64,000 nt of DNA from Mucilaginibacter corticis (lineage in GTDB: Bacteria > Bacteroidota > Bacteroidia > Sphingobacteriales > Sphingobacteriaceae). The notes beneath the pieces were generated by a model. That model made no database searches, was not told the origin of the DNA, and saw only the letters and a program-made list of their open reading frames with translations. How positions within the stretch are numbered: the first letter of the stretch is position 1; every line of letters starts with the position of its first letter. The translations under genes and the position numbers were made by a program. This document shows positions 45,501 to 52,878 of this stretch, piece by piece. The stretch covers positions 310,001-374,000 of the forward strand of contig NZ_VLPK01000004.1 of the NCBI RefSeq assembly GCF_007558865.1, in the 5' to 3' direction.

Positions 45501-45729
45501 ATTCAGGCAGGTGATATTCGGCTATGATTTCCCAACAACCATATTCCATGGCGCAATACATGGTTTACGTTTGAGTTTTGTGTGTCATAACGTATTTACG
45601 ATCATGAAAAAGATACCAAATGTTGATCCTGAATCGGGTTACACCTCGTCTGTATTATCACAGGGGCTTGAAGCGCCTTCTGTTCCTTATTCCAGGACGC
45701 TTGGTTTAAACCTTAATGTCAAATTATAA
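42586..45729 (+). CDS. SusC-like TonB-dependent outer-membrane transporter
   Basis: A 1,047-residue SusC-type receptor with signal peptide (LNLVVLLLLIGRAAAQ), carboxypeptidase-like domain (TGTVTDAVSKESVPGVTVM), plug with QELKEVTVALGFSKQRQAVG, SusC signature (GASATALYGYRGANGVVLIT) and a long barrel. It should import oligosaccharides captured by the adjacent SusD. Position after NagX and GH20 suggests N-acetylhexosamine oligosaccharides, but the 254-base gap ahead (42332-42585, AT-rich, no clear promoter match seen) means it may be a separate unit. Its sulfur amino-acid content is ordinary (11 Met, 1 Cys), a useful control for the other SusC. Confidence 0.92.
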   Translation: MKKHLYTTKVNTILKAVTLNLVVLLLLIGRAAAQDGTPISITGTVTDAVSKESVPGVTVMPKGATTGGVASDASGKYTITASSTSTLVFSAIGYESYQVSVAGKTQINIKLQPSVQELKEVTVALGFSKQRQAVGYSVSQVKGASITEARENSFVNSLEGRVAGVNVSGVASGPNGSTNVVIRGLTSMTGNNQPLYVLNGIPLVNNNYAQTGNDGYGGKDGGDGIGDINPDDIETISILKGASATALYGYRGANGVVLITTKKGRAGTGLGVEINSNFVRENIIDETDFQNVYGQGYNGVAPISPADALGSMEANWGGKLDGHNAYQFDGKMRPYSAVANGNLSRFYRAGGTFTNTVSFSKGFGDDGATRFSVSDLHDQSYVPNAGLQRLTFGQNTNLKFGKHLTLDLFSQYVSEYTKNQPNLSDAVGNLNWGPMFVPRNINITTLAGVNGTGTLADGRTELNPFADPYTTNPYFAAYELQGAIHRNRFTGSANAKYTFDSGYFIGLQVADDYSSDRNTNIEPPGTGYLIDSGIAGDMTEQNVKQTELNIDLTAGKNFKFGDVGMNILLGGNYRKSAQEYLTAGGNTFAIPNLYNVGNLVYPSTSLQTNNEEYQSLYASADFNYKDFLYLTVTGRNDWYSTLSPGTINYLYPSLSGSFVFSNLLHIENMDLGKLRLSYAQVGGAAESPYQTYQLYGISGTFTPGNGGIFPIGTAGNGTIPNSLLTPSKRKEFEVGTEIDMFKNRLRFDLAVYHKQVIDDIIPVSIDYTSGYNSALLNVGTITYNGVELAVGGTPVKTSDFSWDIDLNGTYTKGKVVSLGGQPNINLGSEASDWGSTAYLQDIVGKEPLQIIAEAPARDANGKVIINPLLGTPDPADSQPQSFGSGENPWYGGITNAFKYKHFTLSFLVDGKFGGHVFSNTNIIAYQDGLSKLTVSGREQFYGSNKDQNAQTYYRNLAFSNQGQFVYSDSFIKFRQVIFGYDFPTTIFHGAIHGLRLSFVCHNVFTIMKKIPNVDPESGYTSSVLSQGLEAPSVPYSRTLGLNLNVKL

Positions 45730-45766
45730 GTAAATGCATGTGTATAAATATTATAAAAACTTCAGC

Positions 45767-47377
45767 ATGAAAAATAAGACCTTATATATATTAGCAATAT
45801 CAGCCGCTGTTATGATAGCTTTAGGTTCGTGTAAAAAGGACCTGGCAAAAACAAACATAGATCCTGACCATATTGATGGTGCCCAGGTAGATCCTAATTT
45901 CTTACTAACTACCGTTCAACTATCCTACACCGGATCTTCAACTCCGGGAGGGAGTTCATGGTCAACCAAATGGGGGGGAGTAGGCTGCTTTGTTCAGCAC
46001 GTAGCATCAACAGGTGGTTTTTATTACGGCGATAAGTACCAGAATAATACTGGCGGGATGGGTGCGTTTTTTCAGGATAGTTATACCGTGACTGTTCAGC
46101 CGGCCGTAGAACTTTACCAACTTACGTTAAGTAAACCCCAGTACAAGAATCTGCATCAAATGGCCCGGATAATGAAAGCCATGATATTTGAGCAATTAAC
46201 AGATCTTTACGGTGATATTCCCTATTCTCAGGCCGGGCTTGGTTATTATTCACACATATATACGCCCGTGTATGATAAGCAACAGGATATTTATAACGAT
46301 TTGCTAAAAGAGGTGTCGCAAGCTACCGACAGCCTTGACGATGCCGCCGATCACCCTACCGGTGATGTGATTTATTCGCAGTCAGGCAACCAGATCGCTG
46401 AATGGAAAATGTTTGGTAATTCATTATTACTGCGCATGGCCATGCGTCTTACCAAAGTAGATCCCGCAACTGCTCAAAAATATGTAAAACAGGTTATTGG
46501 GAAAACAATGGCAAGTAATGATGATAACGGTATTATTCAACACATTCAAAGTTCTAATGCTTTGACAGCAAACCAGGACGCGGCACAAATTTTTAGCCAG
46601 GACAGTACGGATATCAGGTTGTCAAGCACCCTTGTGAGTAATATGAAAAAAAATGCTGATCCCCGCTTGCCTGTCGTCGCCTGGATTGCCTATGGCGTAA
46701 CAGGCGATGATCCTGACAACCTGGTGTTCCCATCGTTTACGGACAGTACCGCGACCGCGCAAATTGGTTTGCCGCCCGGCTATATTATCGGTGGTTTAAG
46801 CCCGGCGACAAATTTATTGATCGTTGCTAAAGATTCCTTGCCTGATCAGGTGCTGGGCGGGTATTCACGCATCAGCAATAACTTGCTGTCGTTAAGCGCG
46901 CCAAGCCTGATCCTTACTTATGCTGAAACGGAACTCTTGTTGGCCGATGCTTCTTTGCGATGGGGGATTGGCGGCGATGCCCAAACCCATTTCAAAAATG
47001 GGGTAGAGGCTGCTATTAACCAGTACTCGGCTTATGGCGATTTTCCGACAATTAGTGACGACGCCGCTGATAATTATTATCAAAGCTTTGTAAATAACTA
47101 TGGCAGCGTAAATCTTTCGCAGGTTAATATGCAATACTGGCTTGCCTCGCTTATGGATGAGTATGAAAGCTGGAGTAATTGGCGCCGCAGTGGCGACATG
47201 CCCCATTTAAAGCCAACTAACTATCCCGGTAATGTAACCGGCGGTACTATACCACGCAGGTTAAACTATCCGGTAAGTCAAAAAAATACCAATTTGGCTA
47301 ACTACAATAAAGCCGTAGCTAACCTTACCGGTGGCGACAGGATAACCAGCCGGGTATGGTGGGATGTTGCAAAATAA
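45767..47377 (+). CDS. SusD/RagB-like substrate-binding lipoprotein
   Basis: ATG 45767 gives a lipoprotein signal (LAISAAVMIALGSC) and 536 residues. The family text includes LHQMARIMKAMIFEQLTDLYGDIPYSQ, then LLLRMAMRLTKVDPATAQKYV, LILTYAETELLLADASLRWG and the C-terminal RRLNYPVSQKNTNLANY. This is the SusD-like_2 branch. It pairs with the SusC encoded 37 bases upstream at the cell surface. I count 14 Met and 2 Cys. A strong intrinsic terminator follows 7 bases after the stop. Confidence 0.9.
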   Translation: MKNKTLYILAISAAVMIALGSCKKDLAKTNIDPDHIDGAQVDPNFLLTTVQLSYTGSSTPGGSSWSTKWGGVGCFVQHVASTGGFYYGDKYQNNTGGMGAFFQDSYTVTVQPAVELYQLTLSKPQYKNLHQMARIMKAMIFEQLTDLYGDIPYSQAGLGYYSHIYTPVYDKQQDIYNDLLKEVSQATDSLDDAADHPTGDVIYSQSGNQIAEWKMFGNSLLLRMAMRLTKVDPATAQKYVKQVIGKTMASNDDNGIIQHIQSSNALTANQDAAQIFSQDSTDIRLSSTLVSNMKKNADPRLPVVAWIAYGVTGDDPDNLVFPSFTDSTATAQIGLPPGYIIGGLSPATNLLIVAKDSLPDQVLGGYSRISNNLLSLSAPSLILTYAETELLLADASLRWGIGGDAQTHFKNGVEAAINQYSAYGDFPTISDDAADNYYQSFVNNYGSVNLSQVNMQYWLASLMDEYESWSNWRRSGDMPHLKPTNYPGNVTGGTIPRRLNYPVSQKNTNLANYNKAVANLTGGDRITSRVWWDVAK

Positions 47378-47384
47378 ACATAGC

Positions 47385-47420
47385 AAAAAGAGGCTGCATC
47401 AGTATGATCAGCCTCTTTTT
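47385..47420 (+). terminator. Intrinsic terminator after susD
   Basis: AAAAAGAGGCTG (47385-47396) pairs with CAGCCTCTTTTT (47409-47420) around a 12-base loop, with a T tail formed by the right arm. Confidence 0.88.
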
Positions 47421-47466
47421 AATTAAACTCTTAATTATGCGGTCTACCCTACATTTTACGCAACGT

Positions 47467-47572
47467 CTGTTTCACGCGAGTGTGTAACAGATGAAACACT
47501 TGAAACAAGATTTTTAATTAAATATTTGATAAATAGATATTTAATAAAATCCAGTGAAACAAAATGAAACAA
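47467..47572. repeat. Iteron-like locus B: five copies of a TGAAACA word
   Basis: The 361-base gap between susD and the tRNA gene holds one inverted copy (CTGTTTCA 47467-47474) and direct copies at 47492-47499, 47501-47508, 47555-47562 and 47565-47572. The first direct pair has a 9-base period and the second a 10-base period, 54 bases apart. Locus A (12175-12388) has the same order: inverted copy, 9-base pair, about 52 bases, 10-base pair, but with TGGATCAC. No ORF lies in the gap; the remainder up to the tRNA shows nothing else recognisable. Confidence 0.8.
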
Positions 47573-47738
47573 AAAACTGACAATATAGCGCCACCAAAAA
47601 TATCAGTAAAGTAGTTTAAAATGAGCGGTCTTTATAAGGCAAAAAAAAACGGCAAATGCCCGGATATATGCTTACAGGCGAATTACATAAAAAACAAAAA
47701 AGTCTCAAACCTTTCGATTCAAGACTTTTAGCTTTCTG

Positions 47739-47812
47739 TGATCCCATTTGGATTCGAACCAAAGACCTACAGATTAGAAATCTGTTGCTCTATCCAGCTG
47801 AGCTATAGGACC
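47739..47812 (-). tRNA. tRNA-Arg (anticodon TCT)
   Basis: On the minus strand a 74-base cloverleaf begins GGTCCTATAGCTCAGCTGG. The anticodon stem-loop is ACAGA-TTTCTAA-TCTGT with anticodon TCT (plus-strand 47776-47778), reading AGA. The T arm is TTTGGTTCGAATCCAAA. The acceptor stem GGTCCTA/TGGGATC pairs with two G-U pairs, and the discriminator base is A. CCA is not encoded. Confidence 0.95.
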
Positions 47813-48056
47813 ATCACTACCTTCTTTCATGATCATGTAATCATTAGGAAGGATTTAGCGGTGCAAAGATGCAAAAATATGGCTAAAAAATAAATTAGAA
47901 AATTACTTTTTATTATTACTAAAGCTGTGGTTATAATTAAAACCTTAACTTAATATTAATATAAAACGTATATCAGCGCATATTTTTTTTGATATAAAGT
48001 GCTGAATTACGAGAAGAAATTATACTTTTAGCGGACAATTTCAAAAACTCAAAGCT

Positions 48057-48914
48057 ATGATCATAATTGCTGACGGCGGCTCGACTAAAACGAACTGGTG
48101 TTTACTAAACGAAGAGGGTGTAAAGGTGTACTTTAATACAGAAGGATATAACCCTTACTTTTCAAGTATTGCATATATTGTTAATTCACTAAATGAAAAT
48201 TTACCTACTGATCTTGAAAAAGACAAGATCACCGAAGTGAATTATTATGGTGCAGGCTGTTCTACCGCCGAGAAGCGTAAGCAGGTTGAAGATGCTATGG
48301 CTGCTGTTTTTACCAATGCTAAAATAAACATAGGCCATGATCTGCTTGCAGCGGCCCGTGCGTTGCTGGGCAGAAATGCCGGTTTTGCGGCTATTTTGGG
48401 TACAGGTACAAATACCTGTATTTATGATGGTAAAGACATTGTTAATAATATTGATTCGGGTGCCTATATTTTGGGTGATGAAGGTAGCGGTTGCTACATC
48501 GGTAAAAAATTGTTAACCGACTATATCAGGGGATATATGCCTGAGGTTGTTCGTACGCTTTTCTGGGAAACTTTCCAGCTTACACCTGATGATGTGAACG
48601 AGCAGGTTTATACCAAACCTTTAGCTAACCGTTTCTGTGCGGGTTTCAGCAAGTTTGTATATGACAATAACGTTCATATTGAATATTCAAGGAATTTGGT
48701 TAGAACATCATTTGAAGATTTCTTTAAAAACCTGGTAACTCATTACCCTGATTATCAAAAATATACTTTTAACTGCATTGGTTCTGTTGGTTATAACTTC
48801 CGTAATGTCTTAGAAGAAGTTGCAAAAGAAAACGGAATGGTAGTGGGTAACATCATCCGCTCACCTATAGATAGCCTGGTTAAATTCCACCAGGAATTGG
48901 CTACAGAAGCATAA
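48057..48914 (+). CDS. BadF/BadG-type ATPase, N-acetylglucosamine-kinase-like
   Basis: A 285-residue ASKHA-fold protein. The phosphate-1 motif ADGGSTKTNW is intact (Asp6, Lys11, Thr12), the phosphate-2 motif is ILGTGTNTCIYDG, and ILGDEGSGCYIG follows, as in N-acetylglucosamine kinases of this group. The C-terminal CIGSVGYNF and adenosine-side residues complete the fold. It likely phosphorylates an amino sugar in the cytoplasm. That fits the GH20 and NagX genes upstream, although a tRNA and the repeat locus separate them. A paralogue with a damaged active site lies at 50842-51690. It converges on the NUDIX-regulator gene. Confidence 0.85.
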   Translation: MIIIADGGSTKTNWCLLNEEGVKVYFNTEGYNPYFSSIAYIVNSLNENLPTDLEKDKITEVNYYGAGCSTAEKRKQVEDAMAAVFTNAKINIGHDLLAAARALLGRNAGFAAILGTGTNTCIYDGKDIVNNIDSGAYILGDEGSGCYIGKKLLTDYIRGYMPEVVRTLFWETFQLTPDDVNEQVYTKPLANRFCAGFSKFVYDNNVHIEYSRNLVRTSFEDFFKNLVTHYPDYQKYTFNCIGSVGYNFRNVLEEVAKENGMVVGNIIRSPIDSLVKFHQELATEA

Positions 48915-48916
48915 TA

Positions 48917-49034
48917 GTGATTAGAGATTAGTGATATCTCAAGCTATACAAGTAAATAGAAAAGGCGATAAGTTTCAATACTTATCGCCTTTTCTATTTC
49001 GCCGTTGACAGGCCAATTTCTAATCTCTAATCAC
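48917..49034. repeat. Inverted repeat framing the bidirectional terminator
   Basis: GTGATTAGAGATTAG at 48917-48931 and its exact complement at 49020-49034 frame a central terminator hairpin. The word looks like a dispersed intergenic repeat of this family; copies elsewhere in the genome would confirm that. Confidence 0.65.
48954..48999. terminator. Strong bidirectional terminator
   Basis: A perfect 20-bp stem: left arm 48954-48973 starts AAATAGAAAAGGCG, right arm 48980-48999, with a 6-base loop. It lies between two convergent genes and has A and T runs on both sides. Confidence 0.9.
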
Positions 49035-49037
49035 CAA

Positions 49038-49727
49038 TTACGCCGTCAATTCATTCTGAAAGATCTTAGCGTACTTGCGCCTGTCAAATTTGTAAAGTTT
49101 TGCTGCGCGATAGGATACTCCTTTTTGTTTTTCAACCAGTTCCTTTAAGAATCCATAACTCAGCATTTTTTTGCGGAAATTACGTTTATCCAGCTTTTTA
49201 TTCAGGATGGCCTCATATAAACCTTGCAGTTGTGTCAACGTAAATTTCTCGGGTAGCAGATCAAACGCGATAGGCTGGTGGTTTAACCTCCTGCGAATTT
49301 TGCCGAAACCATTGTTAAAGATCTCGGTATGATCAAACGCTAATTTGGGTAAATTATTAACCGGGTGCCAAATGGCTTTACGGGCGTATTGATTTATCGG
49401 CCTCAATTCCTTTTGTCCGTTAATACGGATCAAGGCATAGTATCCTACGGTAATTACACGGCCCTGCGGGTGGCGGTTTACCTCGCCAAAGGTGTGAAAC
49501 TGCTTCATCTGCAGATCGCGCAGGCCCGTAAGCTCATATAATATGCGGTCTGCCGCATCGTCAAGGCTTTCATCTTGTTTTACAATATATCCGGGTAGGG
49601 CAAACCAGCCGCTAAAAGGCTCTTCATTACGTTCAATTAGCAATATTTTCAGCTCGCCGGCCTCATAGCCAAAAATTAAACAATCAATAGAGAATACGGA
49701 CTCAAACGTGGGTAATTTCTCTTCCAA
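49038..49727 (-). CDS. NrtR/AraR-type regulator: degenerate NUDIX domain plus winged helix
   Basis: A 229-residue protein. Residues about 10-140 form a NUDIX domain (CLIFGYEAGELKILLIER, FSGWFALPGYIVKQDESLDD). The NUDIX box should read GX5EX7REUXEEXGU, but here the end is ADRILYELTGL, so key catalytic glutamates are lost and hydrolysis is unlikely. The C-terminal 80 residues are a winged helix (FTLTQLQGLYEAILNKKLDK, RNFRKKMLSYGFL). This is the NrtR/AraR architecture, in which the NUDIX domain senses a nucleotide or sugar. It is divergent from pfkA, with 128 bases between starts, so control of the glycolytic operon or the nearby kinase is plausible. Confidence 0.88.
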   Translation of the reverse strand: MEEKLPTFESVFSIDCLIFGYEAGELKILLIERNEEPFSGWFALPGYIVKQDESLDDAADRILYELTGLRDLQMKQFHTFGEVNRHPQGRVITVGYYALIRINGQKELRPINQYARKAIWHPVNNLPKLAFDHTEIFNNGFGKIRRRLNHQPIAFDLLPEKFTLTQLQGLYEAILNKKLDKRNFRKKMLSYGFLKELVEKQKGVSYRAAKLYKFDRRKYAKIFQNELTA

Positions 49728-49855
49728 AGTAGCGTTATAATTAAGTTTGTAATTTATTAAGATAGATGCTTTCCTGCATCAAAAATAAATAAAAATAAAT
49801 TTAACGGTGTAATTTTCACACCTTATATTCGTGCAAAATTTTTTGGGAGAAGAAG

Positions 49856-50842
49856 ATGCGTAAAATTTCGAAAATTGGGGTACTTACATCAGGTGGCGAT
49901 GCGCCGGGAATGAACCCGTGTATCAGGTCTGTTGTGCGTACGGCTATATACAACAACTTACACGTTGTGGGTATAAAGCAGGGGTATAAGGGCATGATCG
50001 AGAATGATATGTATGACATGGGCACCCGTTCTGTAAGTAACATATTAAATTTAGGTGGTACCATATTAAAGACAGCACGTTGCCTGCCTTTCCGTACAGA
50101 TGAAGGTATGGAAACAGCTTATCAGAATATAAAAGCGCAGGGTATTGATGGTTTGGTAGTAATAGGCGGCGATGGTACATTTACCGGCGCGTTGCGCTTT
50201 TCACAAAAATATCCCGATGTATCTGTAATAGGTATACCGGGCACTATTGATAATGATCTTTACGGTTCAACCTATACTTTGGGTTTTGATACCGCTACAA
50301 ACACGGTTATTGAGGCTATCGATAAGATCCGCGATACTGCGGATTCGCACGATCGTTTGTTTTTTGTTGAAGTGATGGGGCGCGATTCGGGCGCTATCGC
50401 GCTGCGTGCGGGTATTTCATGCGGCGCGGAAGCGATTTTATTGCCTGAAAAATCAACAGCTATTGATGAGTTGATCGCACAACTGAAAAGCGGAGAATCA
50501 AATAAAAAATCATCAAGTATAGTTATTGTTGCCGAAGGCGATAAAACCGGCGGCATTTATGACCTGGCCAAAGCAGTTCAGAAAGAAGTTACCAATTACG
50601 ATATTAAGGTTACTGTACTGGGCCACCTGCAAAGGGGAGGAGCGCCAAGCAGCTTTGACCGTGTGTTAGGCAGCCGTTTAGGCTTTGCCGCAGTTAACGC
50701 GTTAATTGCAGGCCATAGCCAAAAAATGGTAGGTTTAGAAGCTAACCATATTAAACTTACACCGCTTGAAGAAGCGCTTAGCCATCATGACTTTAAATTA
50801 GAGGCAGACCTTTTACAAATGGTGGAGGTACTTTCCATATAA
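49856..50842 (+). CDS. pfkA: 6-phosphofructokinase
   Basis: A 328-residue ATP-type phosphofructokinase. The ATP site is SGGDAPGMN (residues 12-20) and VIGGDGTFTGA (about 100-110). The fructose-6-phosphate/catalytic motif is GIPGTIDNDL, with EVMGRDSG and LGHLQRGGAPSSFDR later. The Gly in GGDG(T) supports ATP rather than pyrophosphate use. It commits glycolysis at fructose 1,6-bisphosphate formation. Its stop overlaps the next ATG by one base, and gapA follows the kinase paralogue, so the three form a glycolytic operon divergent from the NUDIX regulator gene. Confidence 0.96.
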   Translation: MRKISKIGVLTSGGDAPGMNPCIRSVVRTAIYNNLHVVGIKQGYKGMIENDMYDMGTRSVSNILNLGGTILKTARCLPFRTDEGMETAYQNIKAQGIDGLVVIGGDGTFTGALRFSQKYPDVSVIGIPGTIDNDLYGSTYTLGFDTATNTVIEAIDKIRDTADSHDRLFFVEVMGRDSGAIALRAGISCGAEAILLPEKSTAIDELIAQLKSGESNKKSSSIVIVAEGDKTGGIYDLAKAVQKEVTNYDIKVTVLGHLQRGGAPSSFDRVLGSRLGFAAVNALIAGHSQKMVGLEANHIKLTPLEEALSHHDFKLEADLLQMVEVLSI

Positions 50843-51690
50843 TGATCGCGGTTGTATATAGCGGATCAAACCATGCAGACTGGCGTTTGTCAGATAAAGG
50901 AAAAACTATTGCTTCTTTTAAAACCAATGGTATCAATCCCTATTTTAACGATGAGAAACATATCGTACAACTGTTAAATAAAAATATTAACCTGATCCAT
51001 CACGCTGAAGAAATGAAGCGGATCTATTTTTTTGGAGCAGGATCATCCTCTAAAGAATTACAAAGCATTGTTTGCAACGCATTTGCTACCTTCTTTAAGT
51101 TTGCTAAAATAAGTGTGGCGCATGATATTGAAGGCGCTGCCATTGCCTGTTGCCGCAATACGCCGGGTATTATAGGCATTTGCGGCAGCGGATCAAATGC
51201 GGCATGGTATGATGGCCGTAAGGTTAGGCCTAACAATTACGGATTAGGGTACATCCTGGCCGATGAAGGATCAGGTAACTGGTTAGGCAGGCAGTTGATA
51301 AAAGGATTTATGAACGAAACTTTGCCTGAAAATCTTCGCAAAAAATTTGCGCATAAATATGAGGCCGACCGCAAGACTTTACTTGAAAAAGTGTATCGCC
51401 AAAAACAAACCGCTTTGTATCTGAGCTCGTTCAGTGAGTTTTTTATAGAGAATAACGGCGATGAATATCTGAAAAGCGTCATAAAAGACGGATTTAATAG
51501 ACTAATATCCACATACTTGTTACCTTTACATAAGCAACACCCGCAGGCACCTTTACATTTTGAAGGTTCGGTGGCTTTCGCGTTCCAGGATCACCTGCGC
51601 GAAGCAACTGCCGAAGCCGGGCTTGAAATTGCGGGCATTATAAAAGAACCTATAAATAATCTATTAACGTATTATTCAAATAAAAATTAA
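50842..51690 (+). CDS. BadF/GlcNAc-kinase-like paralogue with degenerate phosphate-binding motif
   Basis: A 282-residue relative of the protein encoded at 48057-48914, with conserved TNGINPYF, FFGAGSS, ICGSGSNAAWYDGR and ILADEGSGNWLGRQL. The phosphate-1 motif is broken: where the paralogue has Asp6-Gly-Gly-Ser-Thr-Lys-Thr, this one has Tyr6-Ser-Gly-Ser-Asn-His-Ala, so the essential Asp and Lys are gone. Kinase activity is doubtful. It is translationally coupled to pfkA (TAATG overlap) and ends 6 bases before gapA. A binding or regulatory role in sugar metabolism is an attractive guess. Confidence 0.85.
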   Translation: MIAVVYSGSNHADWRLSDKGKTIASFKTNGINPYFNDEKHIVQLLNKNINLIHHAEEMKRIYFFGAGSSSKELQSIVCNAFATFFKFAKISVAHDIEGAAIACCRNTPGIIGICGSGSNAAWYDGRKVRPNNYGLGYILADEGSGNWLGRQLIKGFMNETLPENLRKKFAHKYEADRKTLLEKVYRQKQTALYLSSFSEFFIENNGDEYLKSVIKDGFNRLISTYLLPLHKQHPQAPLHFEGSVAFAFQDHLREATAEAGLEIAGIIKEPINNLLTYYSNKN

Positions 51691-51696
51691 AAAATC

Positions 51697-52692
51697 ATGA
51701 AAATAGGAATTAACGGTTTCGGCCGTATTGGACGCCTGGCATTCAGAGCTGCAATTGACAGACCAGATGTTGAAATTGTTGGTATTAATGACCTTGTTGA
51801 GCCTGATTACATGGCTTACATGTTAAAATACGATTCAACTCACGGTCAGTTTACCGGCACTATTGCTGTTGAAGGCGGCAATCTGGTTGTTAACGGTAAA
51901 ACCATACGCGTAACTGCTGAAAAAGACCCTGCTAACCTTAAATGGAATGAAGTAGGTGCTGAGGTTGTTATCGAGTCAACCGGTTTATTCTTGACTTTAG
52001 AGAGCGCGCAAAAACACATTGACGCAGGTGCTAAAAAGGTTGTAATGAGCGCACCGGCAAAAGATGATACTCCTACATTTGTAATGGGTGTTAACCATAA
52101 ATTATTAAGAGCTGATCAAAATATCGTATCAAACGCTTCATGTACTACAAACTGTTTAGCACCTATCGCTAAAGTATTGAATGATAAATTTGGTATCGAA
52201 GAAGGTTTGATGAGCACTATCCACGCGGTAACTGCAACTCAAAAAACAGTTGACGGCCCATCGGCTAAAGACTGGAGAGGTGGTCGCGGTGCTTACCAGA
52301 ACATCATCCCTTCATCAACAGGTGCTGCTAAAGCAGTTGGTTTGGTATTGCCTGAATTGAAAGGTAAATTAACAGGTATGTCATTCCGTGTACCGGTTGC
52401 AGACGTATCTGTAGTTGATTTAACTGTACGCTTAAAAACTCCTGCTACTTATGAGGATGTTAAAGCAGCAATGAAAGAAGCGTCAGAAGGTGAACTGAAA
52501 GGTATTTTGGGTTACACTGAAGATGAAGTTGTATCTGAAGATTTTAAAGGTGATGCACGTACTTCAATTTTTGATGCAAAAGCAGGTATTGCTTTGAACA
52601 ACAACTTTGTAAAAGTTGTATCATGGTATGATAACGAGTGGGGTTACTCAAACAAATTGATCGACCTTGTTCAGGAATTAGGTAAATTATAA
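51697..52692 (+). CDS. gapA: Glyceraldehyde-3-phosphate dehydrogenase, type I
   Basis: A 331-residue cytoplasmic enzyme of glycolysis. The NAD-binding opening is KIGINGFGRIGRLAFRAA. The catalytic Cys149 is in SNASCTTNCLAP and its partner His in STIHAVTATQ. PSSTGAAKAVGLVLPEL and WYDNEWGYSN are conserved. Codon use is biased toward a few codons compared with neighbours, as in highly expressed genes. It is the third gene of the pfkA operon and is followed by a strong terminator. Confidence 0.98.
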   Translation: MKIGINGFGRIGRLAFRAAIDRPDVEIVGINDLVEPDYMAYMLKYDSTHGQFTGTIAVEGGNLVVNGKTIRVTAEKDPANLKWNEVGAEVVIESTGLFLTLESAQKHIDAGAKKVVMSAPAKDDTPTFVMGVNHKLLRADQNIVSNASCTTNCLAPIAKVLNDKFGIEEGLMSTIHAVTATQKTVDGPSAKDWRGGRGAYQNIIPSSTGAAKAVGLVLPELKGKLTGMSFRVPVADVSVVDLTVRLKTPATYEDVKAAMKEASEGELKGILGYTEDEVVSEDFKGDARTSIFDAKAGIALNNNFVKVVSWYDNEWGYSNKLIDLVQELGKL

Positions 52693-52710
52693 TTTTACAC
52701 ATGAATATAG

Positions 52711-52738
52711 AAAGCCTCCGATGTTCGGGGGCTTTTTT
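52711..52738 (+). terminator. Intrinsic terminator after gapA
   Basis: AAGCCTCCGA-tgt-TCGGGGGCTT forms a GC-rich stem with one imperfect pair, followed by a T run (52733-52739). Confidence 0.88.
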
Positions 52739-52752
52739 TGTGAAATTAAATA

Positions 52753-52828
52753 GGATGTCACCCTGAGGTTCTCGAAGGGTGAGCGTCGGCCTTTACCCGC
52801 ATGCTTCGAGCGCCTCAGCATGACATCC
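52753..52828. repeat. Dispersed-type inverted repeat
   Basis: GGATGTCACCCTGAGG at 52753-52768 is the near-complement of CCTCAGCATGACATCC at 52813-52828 (14 of 16). The inner part contains ctcgaaGGGTGAGCG and CTTCGAGCG segments that pair partly. This kind of GTCA..CTGAG hairpin is widespread in intergenic DNA of Bacteroidota. Confidence 0.7.
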
Positions 52829-52878
52829 GTCCCTCAAAAAGCGTATATTAGTCATATATATATATTAACTGAAGCCCA

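Noticed and set aside
38836..47377. One single NagX-GH20-SusC-SusD operon
   Set aside because: A 254-base AT-rich gap separates GH20 from SusC and could hold a promoter, so cotranscription is not claimed.
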